In this document: positions 61,563 to 64,000 of the stretch, piece by piece | Position numbering within the stretch: the stretch's first letter is position 1 | How the letters are laid out: every line of letters begins with the position of its first letter | Assembly (NCBI RefSeq): GCF_030123365.1 | Contig: NZ_CP126107.1 | Coordinates: 4,053,501-4,117,500 of the forward strand | Reading direction: 5' to 3' | DNA: 64,000 nucleotides | DNA from: Neobacillus sp. SuZ13 | GTDB lineage: Bacteria > Bacillota > Bacilli > Bacillales > Cytobacillaceae | Position numbers and translations under genes: made by a program | The notes under the pieces: generated by a model | Databases searched by the model: none | What the model saw: only the letters and a program-made list of their open reading frames with translations | Told to the model about the DNA's origin: nothing

Positions 61563-62095
61563 TTTTTCTCCCCCCAATGACTTTGAATAAACCCCGCACG
61601 TCCTGATCCTACATGATAAGACTCATAATGGGCCCGATTTTTCTTATAATACTGCTGATGATAGTCTTCTGCAGGATAAAATGTCTTTGCAGGCAAGATC
61701 GGTGTAACAATGGGTTTGCTAAAAATGCCTCTTTCTTGTAATGCTTGCTTCGACTGTTCAGCAAGCTTTCTTTGTTCCTCATTATGGTAGAAAATCGCCG
61801 TTTGATACGATTGTCCACGATCATAAAATTGACCGCCAGGGTCGGTTGGGTCGATTTGCTGCCAGAATAACTCCAGTAATTTTTCATACGGAAAAATTTC
61901 TGGATCATATGTAATCTGGACAGCTTCATAGTGACCGGTTGTATCTGAACATACTTGTTGGTACGTTGGATTTTCTACCGTTCCGCCTGTATAGCCGGAA
62001 ATAACACTTTTTATCCCCGGCTGTTCATCAAACGGCTTTACCATACACCAAAAACAACCGCCGGCAAATGTTGCAACTTGATTTTGCTTATCCAA
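61559..62095 (-). CDS. msrA: Peptide methionine-(S)-sulfoxide reductase
   Basis: Repairs S-sulfoxides of methionine. A 178-aa MsrA with the catalytic cysteine C14 in AGGCFWC, the motifs GYTGG and GHYEAV, and the late YHQQYY. The TTG start follows GGGGTGGGAAT. It is first in an msrA-msrB operon with a 4-bp overlap. Confidence 0.95.
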   Translation of the reverse strand: MDKQNQVATFAGGCFWCMVKPFDEQPGIKSVISGYTGGTVENPTYQQVCSDTTGHYEAVQITYDPEIFPYEKLLELFWQQIDPTDPGGQFYDRGQSYQTAIFYHNEEQRKLAEQSKQALQERGIFSKPIVTPILPAKTFYPAEDYHQQYYKKNRAHYESYHVGSGRAGFIQSHWGEKK

Positions 62096-62171
62096 ATTCC
62101 CACCCCATTAACTATATTTTCTTGATTAAAAGTATACATAAAGATTTAGTAAAAATAAAATTTCAGAGACT

Positions 62172-62226
62172 ATAAAAAAGCTGAGCAAGTCATGGTCGAT
62201 ATCGACCTAACTTGTTCAGCTTTCCA
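62172..62226 (-). terminator. Terminator of the RsgA-family gene
   Basis: On the minus strand AAAGCTGAACAAG and ACTTGCTCAGCTTT pair, with an inner AGGTCGATATCGACC stem, followed by TTTTATAG. Confidence 0.85.
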
Positions 62227-63294
62227 TTAGTAGCTTTTCCGTTGCTGTTTTATTTGTTTGTTCAAATTTTTCCATTGTTTTTTGACTTCAGCTTGGGCCC
62301 GTTTATCTGCCTTTCGTTCGATAAATGCTAATTCTTTTTGCAGTTTATTGTAGCTTGTTAACCGTTCAGCTGCTACCAATCCTTCTTCAATCGCCCTCAC
62401 CACCGCACAGCCAGGCTCATTCATATGCTGACAATCCCGGTAGCGGCAAGAGGTGGCTAGTTCTTCTATGTCTGAAAAGGTTTCCGATAAACCGTCCCTG
62501 CTTTCCCAAAGCTGCAATTCCCTCATTCCTGGCGTATCAATCAAGACACAACCATTGGGAAGAAGGATTAGTTCACGGTGCGTCGTAGTATGACGTCCTT
62601 TATCATCTGCCAAGCGAATATCCTGAACCACTTGTTTTTCCTCACCTAAAAGGCGATTCGTTAATGTTGATTTACCTACACCTGAGGATCCCAGCAAAGC
62701 AATTGTTTTTCCCAGCTGCAAGAAAGGTTCTAGTTTCTCTAAACCACTCTCTGTTTCTGCACTCACAGCAATCACAGGAACTCCCATACTTACTGCTTCA
62801 ACCTCAGCTAACTTACGATCAAGATCTTGACAAAGGTCTGCCTTACTCAAAACAATTACAGGATTTGCCCCACTTTCCCATGCAAGTAATAGATAGCGCT
62901 CAATCCTTCTTAAATTCAAATCCTCGTTTAATGAATTCACGAGAAACACGGTGTCGACGTTGGTGGCCACTATTTGCTCTTCTAAGGTAAGTCCAGCTGT
63001 CTTTCTAGAGAACTTCCTTTTCCGCGGCATGATGGCTAAAATAGTTCCTTTCCCTTCGTTGCTTCTCGGCTTAAGTGCTACCCAATCTCCAACAGCCGGG
63101 AAGTCCTCTCGGTTGAGGGCATTAAAACTAAGTCGTCCTGACACCTCACACAATAATTCCCCCTGCTCCGTCCAGACCCGATACATATGTTTATGTTCAA
63201 GTGCGACACGACCTAGAATCATTTCTTCATTTGTATTTATAGTTTTAAAATGTTGTTTTATCATTTCAGTTAACCCGATTATTACTAAATTCAT
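62227..63294 (-). CDS. RsgA-family ribosome biogenesis GTPase (paralogue)
   Basis: A 355-aa circularly permuted GTPase. An OB fold comes first (about residues 20-100). The GTPase motifs follow in the order LSKADL (G4), GSSGVGKST (G1), the TTT of switch I and DTPGMREL (G3). The zinc site at the C terminus is C-x5-C-x-H-x5-C. RsgA matures the 30S subunit. B. subtilis RsgA is about 300 aa and lies by prkC, so this longer form is probably a second copy. The start follows GGAGGAATACAA. Its leader holds an attenuator. Confidence 0.9.
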   Translation of the reverse strand: MNLVIIGLTEMIKQHFKTINTNEEMILGRVALEHKHMYRVWTEQGELLCEVSGRLSFNALNREDFPAVGDWVALKPRSNEGKGTILAIMPRKRKFSRKTAGLTLEEQIVATNVDTVFLVNSLNEDLNLRRIERYLLLAWESGANPVIVLSKADLCQDLDRKLAEVEAVSMGVPVIAVSAETESGLEKLEPFLQLGKTIALLGSSGVGKSTLTNRLLGEEKQVVQDIRLADDKGRHTTTHRELILLPNGCVLIDTPGMRELQLWESRDGLSETFSDIEELATSCRYRDCQHMNEPGCAVVRAIEEGLVAAERLTSYNKLQKELAFIERKADKRAQAEVKKQWKNLNKQIKQQRKSY

Positions 63295-63329
63295 TTGTAT
63301 TCCTCCAGCGAAATATTATTTTTTACATA

Positions 63330-63362
63330 ATAAAAAAACCATAGGCATACACAGCCCATGGT
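63330..63362 (-). terminator. Leader terminator (attenuator) before the RsgA-family gene
   Basis: Minus strand ACCATGGGC-TGTGTAT-GCCTATGGT followed by TTTTTTTATTA, 36 bp before the gene. Its 5' arm shares bases 63354-63358 with an antiterminator helix joining 63413-63422 (GCACAGCCCA) to 63349-63358 (TGGGCTGTGT). Confidence 0.8.
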
Positions 63363-63396
63363 TTATTCGCTATTGGAATAAATGTACAAAGGAACC

Positions 63397-63471
63397 CTAC
63401 CGAGGTAAACATTGGGCTGTGCAACTTACAATATTCAACTGACTGATTGCTCTCATTGTTTCAATTAACAT
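63397..63471 (-). CDS. Leader peptide of the RsgA-family gene (24 aa)
   Basis: A short frame in the leader: MLIETMRAISQLNIV, then SCTAQCLPR and TAG. GGGTGA lies six bases before the ATG. Its last third covers the antiterminator arm GCACAGCCCA, so a ribosome on it would change which hairpin forms. Translation is inferred. Confidence 0.5.
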   Translation of the reverse strand: MLIETMRAISQLNIVSCTAQCLPR

Positions 63472-63505
63472 TGCACGTCACCCACTTTCAAATATATTTG
63501 ATATA

Positions 63506-63534
63506 AGTATATGTGTAATATTCCCATTTGTAAA
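63506..63534 (-). promoter_or_regulatory. Promoter of the RsgA-family leader
   Basis: Minus strand -35 TTTACA (63529-63534), 17-bp spacer, -10 TATACT (63506-63511). Transcription would start near 63499, giving a leader of about 205 nt. Confidence 0.7.
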
Positions 63535-63636
63535 TAAAAAATGTAAAAATTCCAATTTTGAGCAGAAGAAGTTAGACACCTACCTATTTAAGCTTGAATA
63601 AATTATGGTGTAATCCATTTGATAGGAGTTGATAAT

Positions 63637-64000
63637 ATGTCCGAGAAAAGAACTCAACCCGATTATCTTCAAAAAGCAGCTATGTATGATTTGTTGGCTC
63701 AATTTTATAAATACTCATTTCCCAACTTACACATGCATTACTACCTAAAACATATCCAATATATGAATAAAGCGATGAACTTCATGAGAACAAATCCTCA
63801 ACCAGTCCAAGGAGAAGCGACTATTCGCGTCCTCCACACCTCCCCTGATTCTCCAAACGTTGATATTTATATTGATGGGCACCGAGTGATAAGGGACTTA
63901 CCATTTAACAATGTAAGTAGTTACCTATCATTAAAAGCAGGAAAACATCATATTGATATTTACCCAGCGGGAAATATGGTCGAGAGTGTTTTAAATAAAA
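63637..64000 (+). CDS. DUF4397 domain protein (cut by window end)
   Basis: The first 121 codons of a gene starting MSEKRTQPDYLQKAAMYDLL, after GATAGGAG. From about residue 66, ATIRVLHTSPDSPNVDIYID and LSLKAGKHHIDIYPAG match the DUF4397 beta domain. No signal peptide is seen, so it may be a spore or cytoplasmic protein. The 3' end lies outside the window. Confidence 0.8.
   Translation, partial: MSEKRTQPDYLQKAAMYDLLAQFYKYSFPNLHMHYYLKHIQYMNKAMNFMRTNPQPVQGEATIRVLHTSPDSPNVDIYIDGHRVIRDLPFNNVSSYLSLKAGKHHIDIYPAGNMVESVLNK

Overview
The window looks like the chromosome of an endospore-forming member of the Bacillaceae. AT content is high, Shine-Dalgarno sites are strong, and TTG/GTG starts are common. 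Many genes have clear Bacillus subtilis counterparts (ligD, dapF, ctpA, copA-copZ, deoD, yodL, spo0M, yozD, yodN, yozE, yokU, kamA, yodP to yodT, msrA-msrB). Small spore-type proteins (YjcZ-like, Gly/Tyr-rich) agree with this. Nothing in the window fixes the species.

Left chromosomal arm (1-21.6 kb): spore DNA repair ligase LigD, DapF, a patatin-like lipase, an amidohydrolase, and a GNAT acetyltransferase with a structured leader. These are followed by an SDR, an Hsp20-like protein, a YtkA-like lipoprotein, a COG0523 GTPase and CtpA. Next come a CsoR-type copper operon (copA-copZ), deoD, yodL, spo0M, a small Ser/Thr kinase behind a His/Lys/Ser-rich small protein, yozD, and the 3' part of yodN.

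Mobile island (21.62-49.70 kb): a 28-kb element is inserted inside yodN. The 3' part of yodN is at the left end and the 5' part at the right end. A large serine recombinase lies at the right end, and the joined element ends form a perfect 8-bp inverted repeat around a 4-bp centre, as expected of an attP. The cargo resembles SPbeta in places (YolD, a LigB-type ligase) but contains no virion genes. It includes a three-gene operon whose first product has a histone-fold domain and whose last has two C-terminal membrane helices. It also has a resolvase, a cold-shock gene / DEAD-box helicase / cold-shock gene cluster, a CarD regulator, an ORF-less group II intron, IS remnants and a DUF3231 protein. 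A replication/regulation block carries a candidate antisense RNA, and near the right end are a PLD nuclease and a serine-recombinase fragment lacking the catalytic serine.

Right chromosomal arm (49.7-64 kb): the B. subtilis-like order resumes with yozE, yokU, kamA, a sigma-54 activator, yodP, yodQ, yodR, yodS and yodT. This is a beta-lysine/lysine catabolic cluster; here kamA has a near-perfect sigma-54 promoter. Then follow a Ktr potassium channel subunit, a YjcZ-like peptide, a DUF502 protein and msrA-msrB. An RsgA-family GTPase has a leader with an upstream ORF plus a terminator/antiterminator pair. A DUF4397 gene is cut by the window end.

The strongest points for follow-up are the split yodN with its att sites, the histone-fold operon, the rsgA-paralogue attenuator, the GNAT leader and the antisense RNA in the replication-like block.
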